In this document: one piece after another, positions 10,802 through 21,528 of the stretch
Layout: each line of letters begins with the position of its first letter
Numbering within the stretch: the first letter of the stretch is position 1
Source: Poecilobothrus nobilitatus
Taxonomy: Eukaryota; Arthropoda; Insecta; Diptera; Dolichopodidae
Length of the DNA stretch: 64,000 nucleotides
Reading direction: 5' to 3'
NCBI GenBank assembly: GCA_947095535.1
Contig: OX352772.1
Span: 146,310,177 to 146,374,176, forward strand
Translations under genes and position numbers: made by a program
The notes under the pieces: model-generated
The model's database searches: none
The model's input: only the letters and a program-made list of their open reading frames with translations
What the model was told of the DNA's origin: nothing

Positions 10802-11780
10802 ACAAGTAAATGTAACAGTAAGTCGATACAACCGACTTATTAATACCCTACACCTGAATTACACCTGAATAATTCCAATTAAATTAAAAATCCATAAATT
10901 TTTTGGCAGTTGCTTGAACTGCTTCCCTTTTCTTCCTTATTCAACTCTAATTTCAGAAACGTAAAAGAGGCATCCTTTAACACCCTTGTACAAAATTTTA
11001 AGTTTCTATACTTTATTAATTTCGAAGATATGCTTGTTAGCTCTTGTGAGGCGCATATCAGGTCACCGAATTGACATTCCAATTCATCAAATCCACCTCA
11101 GGGACATAGAGGAAACATTACAGAACAATCTTGTAACAAATTTTAAAGGTGTTACCTTTTTGGTTTCAGAGGTATGCTCATTTGCTCTTTGGCTAATTCG
11201 GAAGTTCCCAAAATCCGAACACATCGTCTAAATCATCTCAAATGTCAGTTTTAACTTTTAAAGAAAAGGAATAACAGAACACCCTTGTACCAAATATAAA
11301 GGGTCTATCTTTATTGGTTTTGGAGTTATGTTGGTTTTCTCTGAGACTCGTTAGGAAGCTTCCAAAATTCGAACTCATGGACTATATCCTCTCAATTTTC
11401 AGGGACATAAAGAAAACATGAAAGGACAACCAGTGTACCAAATTTAAAGGTTCTATCTTTGTTGGTTTTTGAGATAATCTCGTTTGCTCTGGAATCATTC
11501 AGAAGTTTCCAGAAACCGAACCCATAGACTGATTTTGTCCAGATTCGAACTTAGCCTTCCTTTCGTAATTAGTAACCTACTATATAAATTTCATCAAGAG
11601 AGGTTTACTATAATTTTTGAGTTATCGTGCAAACGGAAGAACGGACGAACATCGTTAAATCGACTCAGAAGGTGATCCTGATTCAGAATATATATACATG
11701 TCCATATCTAACTCGCTTCCTTTTGGTGGTTACAAATTCCATACCAAAGTTAATATACCTTATACTTTAGGTATAGGGAG
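10802..11780 (-). repeat. ~1 kb fly-type dispersed repeat, copy 1
   Basis: This segment is the reverse complement of 35195-36242. One end carries GTAACAGTAAGTCGAT and AATACCCTACACCT; the other ends near TTTAGGTATAGGG. Between them lie degenerate ~120-bp internal units, each with a block like TTGGTTTTGAGTTATG followed by TCCCAAAATTCGAAC. The unit next to the right end holds the CGGACGAACATCGTTAAATC core. Repeats with this core are very common in fly genomes. Internal tandem units and a small terminal hairpin would fit a non-autonomous Helentron (DINE-1-like), but the class is not proved. Confidence 0.75.
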
Positions 11781-12158
11781 GGTTTGAAGAATATATAAAC
11801 ATATATCTTGAATATATGTACAAACCATTGTTCTAGAAATTATAAAATGCACTCAAATTATTTTAAAATTCTGAAAAATTAAAATAATAATATTATAAGC
11901 AGAGTGACTCGAAATCGATTTTCATTAGCAATTGATAATTTTATGCAATACTCCTATGCCTGCAGTTTCAATTATACCAAGTAACCATGTAGTTTCTATG
12001 ATACGGTCACGTTGACATTTTCTCACGTCCATTTCAACTATTTTGTTAGGGCCACCAATTAAACCTTCATTGTGATAAGTGTTATCAAGAGAAAGCATAC
12101 ATACCTCTCTTGAAAAGTTTATTATGCTCATGGTCAAAACCTTTTCGGTTACTATCAT

Positions 12159-12806
12159 ATGCCTGTACTTCTTTTGACTGTATTTCTTTTCACTGTATTT
12201 TATTTGCCTGTATTTGTAACCAATTATAAAAACCCTTCTAATTATTTTTTACATGCATATTTCAACAATTAAAAATTTAAAAATAGTGGGGACTGCCGCC
12301 CGCAACCCCCGCTACACATATTATTGAAACCCTGATTTTGAATCCAACTCTAAAATCCCTCCTAATTCAGAATCTCACTTGTATATATGTACAAAGATTC
12401 TGGAAAAAGCGGCAATCCTAATTTTGAATCCAACTCTAAAATCTCTCCTAAGTCAGAATCTCACATATACATATATATAAATATTCCGGAAAAAACGTAT
12501 AGCCCTGCTTTAGAATCCAACTCTAAAAATCTCTACCAATTCAGAATCTCACATTTAGATAATATAAATGTTCTGGAAAAAGAGAGTACACTGATTTCGA
12601 AACCAACTCTAAAATAACTAGCAATTCAGAGTCCCGTATATGCATATATATATATATATAGAAAGCATATTAACCATGCTTTTGAATCCAACTCTAAAAT
12701 TTCTGTGTTTATCAGAAAATACAGGCAAATGAAAATACAGGCAAATGAAGTACAGGCAAATGATACTACGGGCAAATGGTAATACGGGAAAATGAAATAC
12801 AGGCAT
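12159..12806. mobile_element. Foldback-like non-autonomous insertion with repeat-built inverted ends
   Basis: Starts ATGCCTGTACTT and ends with the inverse AAATACAGGCAT. Each end is built from several ~15-bp copies of TTTGCCTGTATTTCA, about three on the left (12159-12217) and six on the right in inverse orientation (12717-12806). The middle is a ~86-bp minisatellite. Inverted termini made of tandem short repeats are the hallmark of foldback elements. It interrupts the Merlin transposase, whose two halves read naturally across the site. No coding capacity. Confidence 0.6.
12330..12712. repeat. Minisatellite, ~86-bp unit, about 4.5 copies
   Basis: Units start near 12330, 12417, 12503, 12589 and 12672. 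Each opens with TTTTGAATCCAACTCTAAAA, then CTCCTAATTCAGAATCTCAC, an AT-rich spacer of TATATACATA type, and TTCTGGAAAAAG. Copies differ by substitutions and by spacer length. The array is contained within the foldback-like insertion. Confidence 0.85.
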
Positions 12807-13010
12807 AAGATACGCTCCCATAATCGTCAAACACGTCTCCAACGGTGTACGGTAACGTTCAAATCATGATTTTTCTCCTCTAGAAATCTTATGGTCAAAT
12901 CCTTTTCCACGGCAGCGAAACTGACCAATTTTTGATTTTGATTGTTGTACCATATAATATCGCTTATGAGTTTTACTGTACTGTTTGGCTGGTACTATCC
13001 TAGCTTTATA

Positions 13011-13280
13011 CACCATTTTAATATTTTTTTGGTGTTGAAATTTTGCTAAAAAAATTTCTCAAATTCCACCTTTCTGAACTATTTTTGTTAAATATATATT
13101 AAAGTAAAATAAAAAGTTAATAATACCCGCAATCAACGTCAAAAAAATGTGCAAAATTTGTAATACAATTTTTATGTTCCATACTTTGATGAAAAACATA
13201 ACAAAATTCAAATTTAAGTTTGCATAGTTTCTATGGAAATTCAACTTTTGCTTAGAAAGAAACTATTTATTTTTCATAAT
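13011..13280. other. Unassigned AT-rich stretch
   Basis: It follows the N-terminal edge of the Merlin transposase and might include its 5' flank. No inverted end, promoter or further coding similarity is recognisable. Confidence 0.4.
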
Positions 13281-13455
13281 AAAAATTAAATAACACTTTT
13301 AGAAATAAATTTTAATTTTGTAAAATTTATTATACGAGTAAAAGAACTTCTTGAATCACTTGTTAAATTATTAAAAATTAAATAACACTTATAGAAATAA
13401 ATTTCAATTTTGTAAAATTTATTATAAAGGAACTTCTTGAACTTCTCTAATCACT
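13281..13455. repeat. Tandem duplication, ~92-bp unit, two copies
   Basis: AAAAATTAAATAACACTT at 13281 recurs at 13373, followed in both by TAGAAATAAATTT, AATTTTGTAAAATTTATTATA and AACTTCTTGAA. The second copy lacks a few bases after the ATTATA. Confidence 0.8.
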
Positions 13456-13614
13456 GATAACTCAAACACTTCACAATAGCAAATATTTAAATTTTTAATT
13501 ATTATTTGAATCAAAGCATTCATTTAATTATTACCGTAAATAAGTTTAATAAATAGTAAACAAAAATACTGTACAATTTTATCATAAATTTAAGACTAAC
13601 AAACTTACTACTTT

Positions 13615-13899
13615 GGGGCTTCGGTAGCCTAGTGGTTAGGCGTGTGGCGTATTAACCGAAGGAGTGTGGGTTCGATCCCTTTACAGGTCGTAAGTGTTTT
13701 TTTCTTTACATACCCCCCTTACGATCAAATATAATGTAAATATATAGTATATAAATAAACAAAATAAATAATATTAGTATATAATTTAAAAATAGTATAA
13801 AAAACCTATAATGCCTTTGGTAGCCGATGGTTCAATAATATTGCATTACATTTATGTATGTAATATTAATATAAATAAATAATAAATAAATAAATAAAC
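13615..13899 (+). mobile_element. tRNA-derived SINE (or tRNA pseudogene with tail)
   Basis: An internal RNA polymerase III promoter is visible. The A box TAGCCTAGTGGTTAGG starts at 13625 and the B box GGTTCGATCCC is at 13669-13679. The D arm (GCC...GGC) and T arm (GGG...CCC) fold, but the anticodon stem is imperfect and no acceptor stem closes, so it is not a functional tRNA. A T run (13697-13703) and a non-tRNA body follow, ending in a (TAAA)n tail at 13872-13899. A tRNA-like head, unrelated body and A-rich simple tail are the parts of a SINE. Confidence 0.65.
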
Positions 13900-15058
13900 T
13901 TACTAGTTATTATACTAATTATATTTATATACATACATATATGTATACATATGTATTTATTATATTTTGTTTATAATATATATGTATATGGGTAATATAA
14001 TAAATATACATATATATTATATAATATGTATTATAAATATGTAATATATACATAATACAACATATATGTATATTATGCTAATATTATGTGCAATATATTA
14101 CATATTACAATTTTATATAAACTACAAAAAGGAAATTCAATTTTTTTTTCTTAAATTCTTGTTTTCAATGATTGCATTGTTTCAATTTCGTTTTATATCC
14201 TTCTTACTTCTGTGGAACTATTTATCACCCTGTAGTATACTTGTTATATACTGTTGGAAAGGTCGTGAGGAGATCTTATATTCACACAATATAATAGGGT
14301 GTCTTTGAAAATTTTCAAAATATGTTGGTTTCTAAAAAGTGAAATATTTTTTTTCTGCAAAAGTTTACACTATGAATTCCAATATCTCAGAAATGGTTAC
14401 ACCGATTAAGATGAAACAAGATGTATATTAAAGATAGTATTGTGTTCTACAATTATGGTTTATGTATGCTATCGTAGACAATAAATATAACGGTTTAAGT
14501 AAAATATTATAAAATATTAGGAAAATGTTCAAATGGCATTGTTGGTTAAAGTTGTCTTCTATGAAATGTTGGTGACGTTACTAAGTAGCGTTATAAAAAT
14601 TTTCATTCCTAAGTTCTAATATACAATTTCATTGATAAGTTCTAATCATAATTTTCATTGTTAATTTGTAATCTAATCAAGTTCTAGCTAAGTTCTAATC
14701 TCATAAAATAAAATTTTATAAAATAAAGCAATTAATTTTTCCCATTAGATTTTTTTGAATTTGGAAAATAAATCTAATGAAAGAACGCAATTTATGACGG
14801 ATTTACCACACACTGGCCTAGTAATAACAACAATATTTCGCCAGTTATTAAATTTTATTTTTATATAAAATGTCAATTCATTACTTGTTTTAAATTTTTT
14901 TTATATATTATGTTTTTAATACTTCTTACCTTTTGTACTGTATCATTGAATGTAAAAATACTTAGTAGTTAATAGTTAATTGTAACTTTATTGTGTCAAT
15001 ATTTACTTTTACAATATTTCATTTCTTAAAAACTAATTACAATTAGATTTACTAAGCC
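13900..15058. other. AT-rich unassigned stretch
   Basis: 13900-14100 is a TA/ATGT microsatellite-like zone (ATACATATATGTATACATAT). The remainder to 15058 has no supported frame, repeat end or RNA gene. Short hydrophobic frames here are what T-rich DNA gives by chance. Confidence 0.5.
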
Positions 15059-15208
15059 ATGTATATAGTTTGGCTTAGTGGTTCTTTTGAAGTTTTTCTT
15101 CATTTCGTTCTTACGATAGGTAACATTGTTAAAATTTTACTTGTAATTTTAATAGTATTACAATTTTGTTATTTTTGCTTTAAAGAATTACTTGCACCCA
15201 TTACTTGC
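15059..15208 (+). pseudogene. Possible env C-terminal remnant fused to the 5' LTR
   Basis: A plus-strand frame begins at 15059 and encodes a short segment, WLSGSFEVFLHF, and a strongly hydrophobic span of about 22 residues ending CYFCFKE. It then runs in frame into the LTR and stops at 15313. The env frame of the element's own 3' end also enters the LTR in the same phase and stops at the same codon. A membrane anchor just before the LTR is what an errantivirus env end looks like. This may be the tail of a different upstream copy, though a chance hydrophobic frame in T-rich DNA is possible. Confidence 0.4.
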
Positions 15209-15720
15209 ACATCCACACCATCCCCTACTGATAAGACCATCACTATTGTACCAAACAATATTGTACAAAGGGATGGAATTACTCAACAGGGACAAAAAAC
15301 TCCATTCCTCTAAAATAAAAACATAATTTCATATTTTATTGTTGCACACTTTCATTTCTATTTTTTTTTAAACTCACTTGAACCTAAGTGACGTATTTCA
15401 CAATCGATCGTAAATAAGTAAACGCATTTTTTTTAAACATGATTAATAAATTAGCTGATCGTACATTTCGTCATCATATGAGGTTAATACTCAGTATGTA
15501 CGAAATGAACTAAAAATTATTAAGCAATTATCGAAAAACGCTGATAATGCAAAATCAGCATTTTTCAACTGTAAAACATTTTTAGTATTAAGAAATTGAT
15601 TGTATTGAAAAAATATTATTTTTAAGTAGTTCTTTTCTTGAAGCAAATAAATAAAGACGTTAAAATTAAAATCAACGTGTTTTAAAATTTAAAAAAAAAC
15701 TAACTTGAACATATATAATT
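15205..15720 (+). repeat. Errantivirus 5' LTR
   Basis: Aligns with 23185-23704 from ACATCCACACCATCC to the shared end AACATATATAATT. The first four bases (AGTT in the 3' LTR) are not matched, so the true start is between 15205 and 15209. It includes an AATAAATAAAG polyadenylation-type signal near 15648. Confidence 0.92.
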
Positions 15721-15737
15721 GGCGCAGTCGGTAGGAT
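15720..15737 (+). promoter_or_regulatory. Primer binding site, tRNA-Ser
   Basis: TGGCGCAGTCGGTAGGAT begins at the last LTR base. It is the complement of the 3' end of insect tRNA-Ser including CCA. This primer is characteristic of the 17.6/297/ZAM group, unlike the tRNA-Lys primer of gypsy itself. Confidence 0.92.
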
Positions 15738-17821
15738 CCCAAAAGTAAAAGGGACCCATAGTGAGAAAAAGTTTAGTGAAAAAAAAAAAATATAAAATAA
15801 TTTTTATTAAAATAAAACCATACTCTTTATTAAAGAGAAAAGACTCAGACATTAACTCTAAAATTTAAGTTGTGAATTCATTTTAAAAAGGTGAATCTAA
15901 TTAAGAGAAACATTTTTTTTTCTCTCAAAAACTATTATAATAAAAGTATAATAATAACATTTTTAATATTATTTTAATTAATACTTAACTTTTAATATTT
16001 AATATTAAATTATTACTAGAAAATCCCCTGTGCAATTGCACAATTTCTATAGATTCAAAAACATTTACGTTATCATACTGACTCCCTCAATAAACTACCT
16101 AAAAATTTCATTTTTACATCAGCACCATTAAAAAAATGTTTAAATCACTTACTTACTTGTAATAGAAAAAAAACATAAAACAAATCTAAACACATAAAAT
16201 TAAAAATGTTAGGTACAGTTTATTAATTTTTTCTCTCCGTTTTTTCGTGGCGGTAATTTTTGACAGTTTTTTAATTATTAAGAAAAAATGGTCCAAGCTA
16301 AAAACACATTCAGGGTAAAAGTTCGTGCCGATATCTCAAAAATTGTTTGAAACACATGTATAAAGTGCACAATAAAAACCAGCGAAAAACCAACCAACAC
16401 CAACCGCTACGACATTTTTTTTTTTGTTACATTTAAAATAATACCAATAATTGAAATAATTTTAATATTTGTTAAAATTTTACTCTCTATTTTTCTTTAG
16501 TTTTAAAAAAAAAATTTTGTGTCGATGAAAAACAGTTGTTTTCGCCGCGAAATTACTTTAATTACCAAAACTCCTTTCAAGTCTTTTGCGTTTATTTTTT
16601 TTTGCTTGAAAAAAATTTGCTGAATTTATTTTATTTAAATGTACTTCAAAAGAGGTCTTTGGTACCTATATTGAATAAAAGATTCATGTCTCTGATAATG
16701 AAATTTCATAAATTTTCGGGTGCTTTTTTTTTGTGACGGTCGTTTTCGACAGCTTTTTAATTTAATGGTCTAATAATAAATTAGTACAAAATTATGAATC
16801 TATTGTGATAGAAGGCTTCTTAAATTATATTTTCTATGTTATTTTTTTTTTTTAAGAAAAATATTCATTTTTATAATATTTGGTAAGTTCCAGACTTCTG
16901 TTATGAAATATAATTATTTAAGTCTGCCGAATTTTATATTAATAAAAAAATTTCGAATATTTTATGTTATACCAGTTATACCGAAAATTTAGCTTAAAAA
17001 TCTAAATTTCAACCTAAATAAACAAAACTACTTTAAAGTCTGTAACGAAGCTTTTACCAGCTTTTATACTAATGAAAACAAAATCAAGAATAAAATCGGC
17101 CTATTATTTTTTTCTCATAAATATGAGGCTTACTATAAACTTTGCTCTTTTCACTTTCAGGCGTTTCAATTTTATTAAGAGTACCTATTTTTATTTTCCA
17201 AAACAAAGATTGAAAACGCCAACAGAAATCTTCTATAAATAAAAAATAAAAATAATTTATTTTTAATTTACCGCTGCGACCAGTTCATAATGGATGTGGC
17301 GGTCAAATTTATAAATTAAAAATTTGCTGAATTTATTTTTATTGAAAATGTGGTTTTTAAGTGATGTAATTTTCCTTTTTTGACTGTACTCACTTTTAAT
17401 GAACGGTTTGTGTCTCTGACAATACATCTAGTGGGAAATTTGGTCTCTGGTAATAATATTTACTAAATTTATTTATATTTTTAATGAATGGTTTGTGTCT
17501 CTTGATAATACTTTGAGTCAAAGATTTGTGTCTCTGGTAATAAAATTTTAAATTATTAAATAAATATACAGAAATATCATCATTGCCAGTTTAGTTTACA
17601 TTCAGTGTGAGTGTTTTATTATAGATATAAAATATTTTTTTTTACATGTTGGCAAGGTCTCGCCAACATCTTGTATATTATATTATAGATAACAAAAAAA
17701 AAGGGATTTGATACTTTTAAAATTATAAAAATAAAAAAACAAGCAAATAAATCAAATAGCTGTTATTATTTATAAGCTATAATCAGAAAACAAAAAAAAA
17801 AAAATTAAAATAAAAAAGTGA
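15738..17821 (+). other. Errantivirus leader (5' untranslated), ~2.1 kb
   Basis: No coding frame of note. It contains the perfect 14-base palindrome TGTGCAATTGCACA (16029-16042), a repeated motif GGTTTGTGTCTCT with variants (about 17405, 17503 and 17526), and a hairpin TGTTGGC...GCCAACA (17648-17669). The length is large for a leader, so part of it (roughly 16017-17690) may be a later insertion, but matching ends were not found. Confidence 0.6.
17648..17669 (+). other. Hairpin in errantivirus leader
   Basis: Perfect 7-bp stem TGTTGGC/GCCAACA around the 8-base loop AAGGTCTC, standing out in very AT-rich leader. A packaging or dimerisation signal is one possibility; this is inference only. Confidence 0.5.
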
Positions 17822-18982
17822 ATGTTTAAAAGAAATCAATTTCGTTGAAAAAGATTTAATCCAATCAACTATAAAAAACCTCAAGAGTCTAGTGAAAGTT
17901 CGGAAGAGGATACAACAAGCAAAATGGTAAATCAACAACCACCACAACCTCAACAACCACAACAACCACAGCAACCACTAACGTTATCAATTGATCCAAT
18001 GAAGTACATCGATAATTTACCAACCTTCGATGGAAAAGGTGAAAATCTTAACACATTTTTACATTTAGTAGAAAATTTAATACCTTTAATTTTAAGATAT
18101 GATAATGCAAGTCAAGTAATGTTATTAGATAGAGTAAAAAGTAAATTAATTAATAAGGCTAGGTAAATAATTGAAATAAATAATCATGTAACACAATGGT
18201 CTGAAATTAGGACTGTACTTTTAAACAATTTCGGAGAAAAAAAATCCACTCAAGAATTATATGATAATTTACGAGATGTCAGTTTCTCTACAAATAGTGT
18301 AGATCTATTTAATCAAATAAAAATTTGTTTACGGAGATTAAATAATAAAATAAAAAACGAACAAAATTCGCCATATTCCGCGCAAAATAATTTCCAAACC
18401 GCTTTAAGAGTTTTTATGGATAAAATTCCAGAACCAATGCGTTCCATTCTTTATAGTAGAAACCCCGATAGTCTAGAAAAAGCTATCGATATTCTCAATG
18501 AAAGTGGGTATGCTTATTATTCTCCGAATAAAAATAATATTCGTAATAATGGAAATCCAAATTTCCAAAATTATAAAAGTAATAATTATTCATACAATCA
18601 TAGTAATCATCTTAAAAATAACAACTCTAGAAGTAATACTACATACAATAACAGAAATCGTAACAATACTAACAACAACAACAGGTACATTAATTACAAT
18701 AACCACAGTAATAACAATCACAGATCTCAAAATACGGCTAATACTAACAACAGACATAATTTTAACAATAGTAATAATTCATATCAAAACAGAAGCTTTA
18801 ATTAAAATAACAATAACAATTTTGTAAATCGACAAAACTCTCAAAGTTCACAGTCCACACAACATAACCGTATGGACATGGACCACACAATACAAGCTCA
18901 TATGAATAATGTATCCACAAGTGAGGTACAAAATTTTCAATTAACAGCCTCGGAAGCACAGAACAACGACTTCCTTATATAA
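17822..18982 (+). pseudogene. gag: Errantivirus gag, three in-frame stops
   Basis: One phase is readable from the ATG at 17822 to the terminal TAA at 18980-18982. Premature stops lie at codon 9 (TGA), at 18164-18166 (TAA) and at 18803-18805 (TAA). The N-terminal part has a Pro/Gln run (QQPPQPQQPQQP), then IDNLPTFDGKGENLNTFL and MLLDRVKSKL, typical of the errantivirus capsid. The middle has IPEPMRSILYSRNPDSLEKAIDILNE. The C-terminal third is Asn-rich with Arg/Tyr, without CCHC knuckles, as in this group. It would build the intracellular particle. Codon 9 was probably CGA. Confidence 0.88.
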
Positions 18983-21444
18983 AGATCAAATCTAAAGGAA
19001 GGCCGCTTAAATTTATTGTAGATACCGGAGCGACAATGAGTGTTATCAATACAGGAATTTGTAATCCTATTTACAGTACCAAAATTAATCCAATTAACGT
19101 AAAGACACTTACTAATACTATTAAATGGAATACTAAAATAAAAATCGATTGTTTTCTTGAATTTGGTTTCGATATTAAACTTGAATTTCTAGAGCTGCAA
19201 TTTCATGATAAATTCGACGGAATATTAGGTAATAATATTCTGATTCTACTCATAACTGATATTAATTATGAAAATAAAATAATTAAATTCAAATCGGGTA
19301 ATGAAATTCCTTTTTACTTCAAGGAAAATGAAGAGAAGGAGTATCATATACCAGTTCCATTAAAAGAGTTAGAAATATTTCAAAACGAAATATTTGTTAA
19401 TCAAAATTCAATCCGATGTGAGCATTTAGACAAAATTACAAAAAAAGAACTTTTGAATATTTTAAAGAAGTTCGACAAAGCCTTCTACCACGAAGGTGAA
19501 AACCTTAAATTTACTCACCAGATTAAACATAGTATTAACACACCAAGTGAACTCCCTATCTATACCAAGTTATATCGCTATCCTGAAATTCACCGCCAGG
19601 AAGTCGGTAACCAAATTGAGGAAATGCTACAACAAGGAATCATTAGGCATAGTGAATCTCCCTATTCCGCACCCATATGGGTTGTCCCAAAAAAATTGGA
19701 TGCGTCACAAAGACAAAAATGGCGCATCGTAACTGATTACCGGAAACTAAATAATATTACTATCAGTGATAAATATCCCATACCTAATATGGAGGATATT
19801 TTAGATAAATTAGGTCGGTCTATGTACTTCACAACGCTCGATCTTGCCAAAGGTTTCCACCAGATCGAAATCGCAGAAGAAGACATAAAGAAAACAGCAT
19901 TTAGTACCTATAACGGTCACTACGAGTTTGTCAGGATGCCATTTGGTCTTAAAAATGCTCCTGCAACATTCCAACGGCTAATGAATTCCGTACTTAAGGA
20001 ATTCATAGGCAAATGTTGTTATGTATATCTAAATGATATTATTATATTTAGTACAAGCAAAGAAGAACATCTAGATAATATGAAGAAGATTTTAAGTAAA
20101 TTAAATAGCGCAAACCTCAAAATACAATTGGATAAAAGTGAATTTATGAAACAAGAAACTAAGTTTCTTGGTCATATTATCACGGCAAATGGTATTAAAC
20201 CAAATCCAAATAAAATAGAGGCTATAACTAAATTTCCAATAGCCAAAACACAGAAACAAATTAAAAGTTTCTTAGGACTAGTTGGATATTACAGAAAATT
20301 CATTAAAAACTTCGCAAAAATTTCAAAACCACTAACAAATTGTCTAAAAAAAGGGAAAAATATTAACATCACAAATGCTGAATACAAAGAAGAATTTGAA
20401 AAATTAAAATTCTTAATTACAACAGATCCAATATTAGTTTACCCCGATTTTTCAAAACACTTTTTACTTACTACAGATGCCAGCAATTTTGTTATCGGTG
20501 TTATAAATTTATATCGTCAAGAATTGCAGGAACTCATTCTTAATCAACATGTAAAGACAAACCACAGAGGTATTAATGTTATCTATTTAGACTTAAAAAA
20601 AAGATACTATTTTCCTAAATTGAAAGAAGAAATTCAAAAAGTCATAAATAATTGTCATATTTGCAACTCTGCTAAATAGGAACGTAAACCTCTAAAATTA
20701 CCATTCAAAATTTCAGAAACTGCCAGTAAACCTTTAGAAATAGTTCACATGGACATTTGGTTCAAAACCAAAGGAGACCCATACCTTACCTTTGTAGATA
20801 AATTTACCAAACATGTGTAAGTTTTCCCTATAAAGTCAAGGAATTGGTCTGACCTAAAAAACGGACTTATGAAATATCTTGCGTCTCTTGGTAAACCCAA
20901 AAGAATAGTCACAGATAGAGAAAAAGGTTTTAATAGTTTAAATTTTAAAAATTACTTGAACAATGAAGGAATTGATATCCACATCACTACTCCAAATAAC
21001 CATAGTAGTAACGCGGATATAGAAAGATTCCACAATACACTAAATGAACATCTTAGAATTTTATAGACAATTGAAAAAGAAGAAGGCTTACCAACAGATG
21101 AAGATCCTGTTGTCAAAGCTGTTAAAACTTACAACGAAACAATCCATTCCTCAACCAATCAAAGACCCATTGATTTCATTAATGGTACAATCTCGTCCGC
21201 ACAATATCCTATCATCCATGAAAGACTGATGACATCCAAAACTAAAAAATTAAAGAAACTTAATGAAAATAGAAAAAAAGAAAAAGCATCAAATTATTTA
21301 AAACTTAACCGGGTCAGCAAACTTCAACCATATTATAAAAAAACTGAAATAAAAAATCAAAGCGAGAATCATTTCCAAGTTAATAATGAAATCTTACCTA
21401 GATATATCAGCCAATTCAAAAAAAAATTTAAGCATGAAAACTAA
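18968..21444 (+). pseudogene. pol: Errantivirus pol: protease, RT, integrase; RNase H deleted
   Basis: Pol lies in the -1 phase relative to gag and overlaps its end. Protease: DTGA at 19021-19032. RT: KWRIVTDYRKLN, TLDLAKGFHQIEI and FVRMPFGLKNAPATFQ. The active-site box reads YLND (20026-20037) where the family has Y-x-DD, so a catalytic Asp is now Asn. RNase H begins (LTTDASNFVIGV) but is cut at about 20510 and joins in frame to the integrase zinc region (NQHVKTNH...CHIC). The integrase core shows HMDIWF and VTDREKGF. Stops at 20677-20679, 20818-20820 and 21064-21066. The element could not copy itself. Confidence 0.92.
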
Positions 21445-21528
21445 CCAAAAAATAAACAATAATTATAAGTTAAAAATCAAAATTCAATCAAGTCAATCTG
21501 ACACCCCAACTATTTTAAGATAACACTT

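Larger units (their letters stand above)
11925..13010 (-). pseudogene. Merlin-like (IS1595/ISXO2-type) transposase, split
   Basis: The C-terminal frame 12158-11925 reads SIINFSREVCML, then GLIGGPNKIVEMD. The IGGP-KIVE-D signature begins the DDE catalytic core of ISXO2/IS1595-type transposases, which define the eukaryotic Merlin superfamily. The N-terminal part is recognisable at about 13010-12807 in broken frames (FRCRGKGFDHKISRGEKS, then LETCLTIMGAYL), matching the family's zinc-ribbon and RKGSFF region. A 648-bp insert (12159-12806) separates the halves. The core after the first Asp is degraded. Terminal repeats of the Merlin were not found. Confidence 0.6.

Noticed and set aside
13615..13690. 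Functional tRNA gene
   Set aside because: Pol III boxes and D/T arms are present, but the anticodon stem is mismatched and the acceptor stem does not pair.
13900..14320. Hydrophobic 80-codon plus-strand frame near 14066
   Set aside because: T-rich DNA gives such frames by chance; no family resemblance, no conserved copy in the window.
17924..17980. Pro/Gln repeat as part of a host transcription factor
   Set aside because: It is in phase with, and immediately before, recognisable errantivirus capsid sequence.
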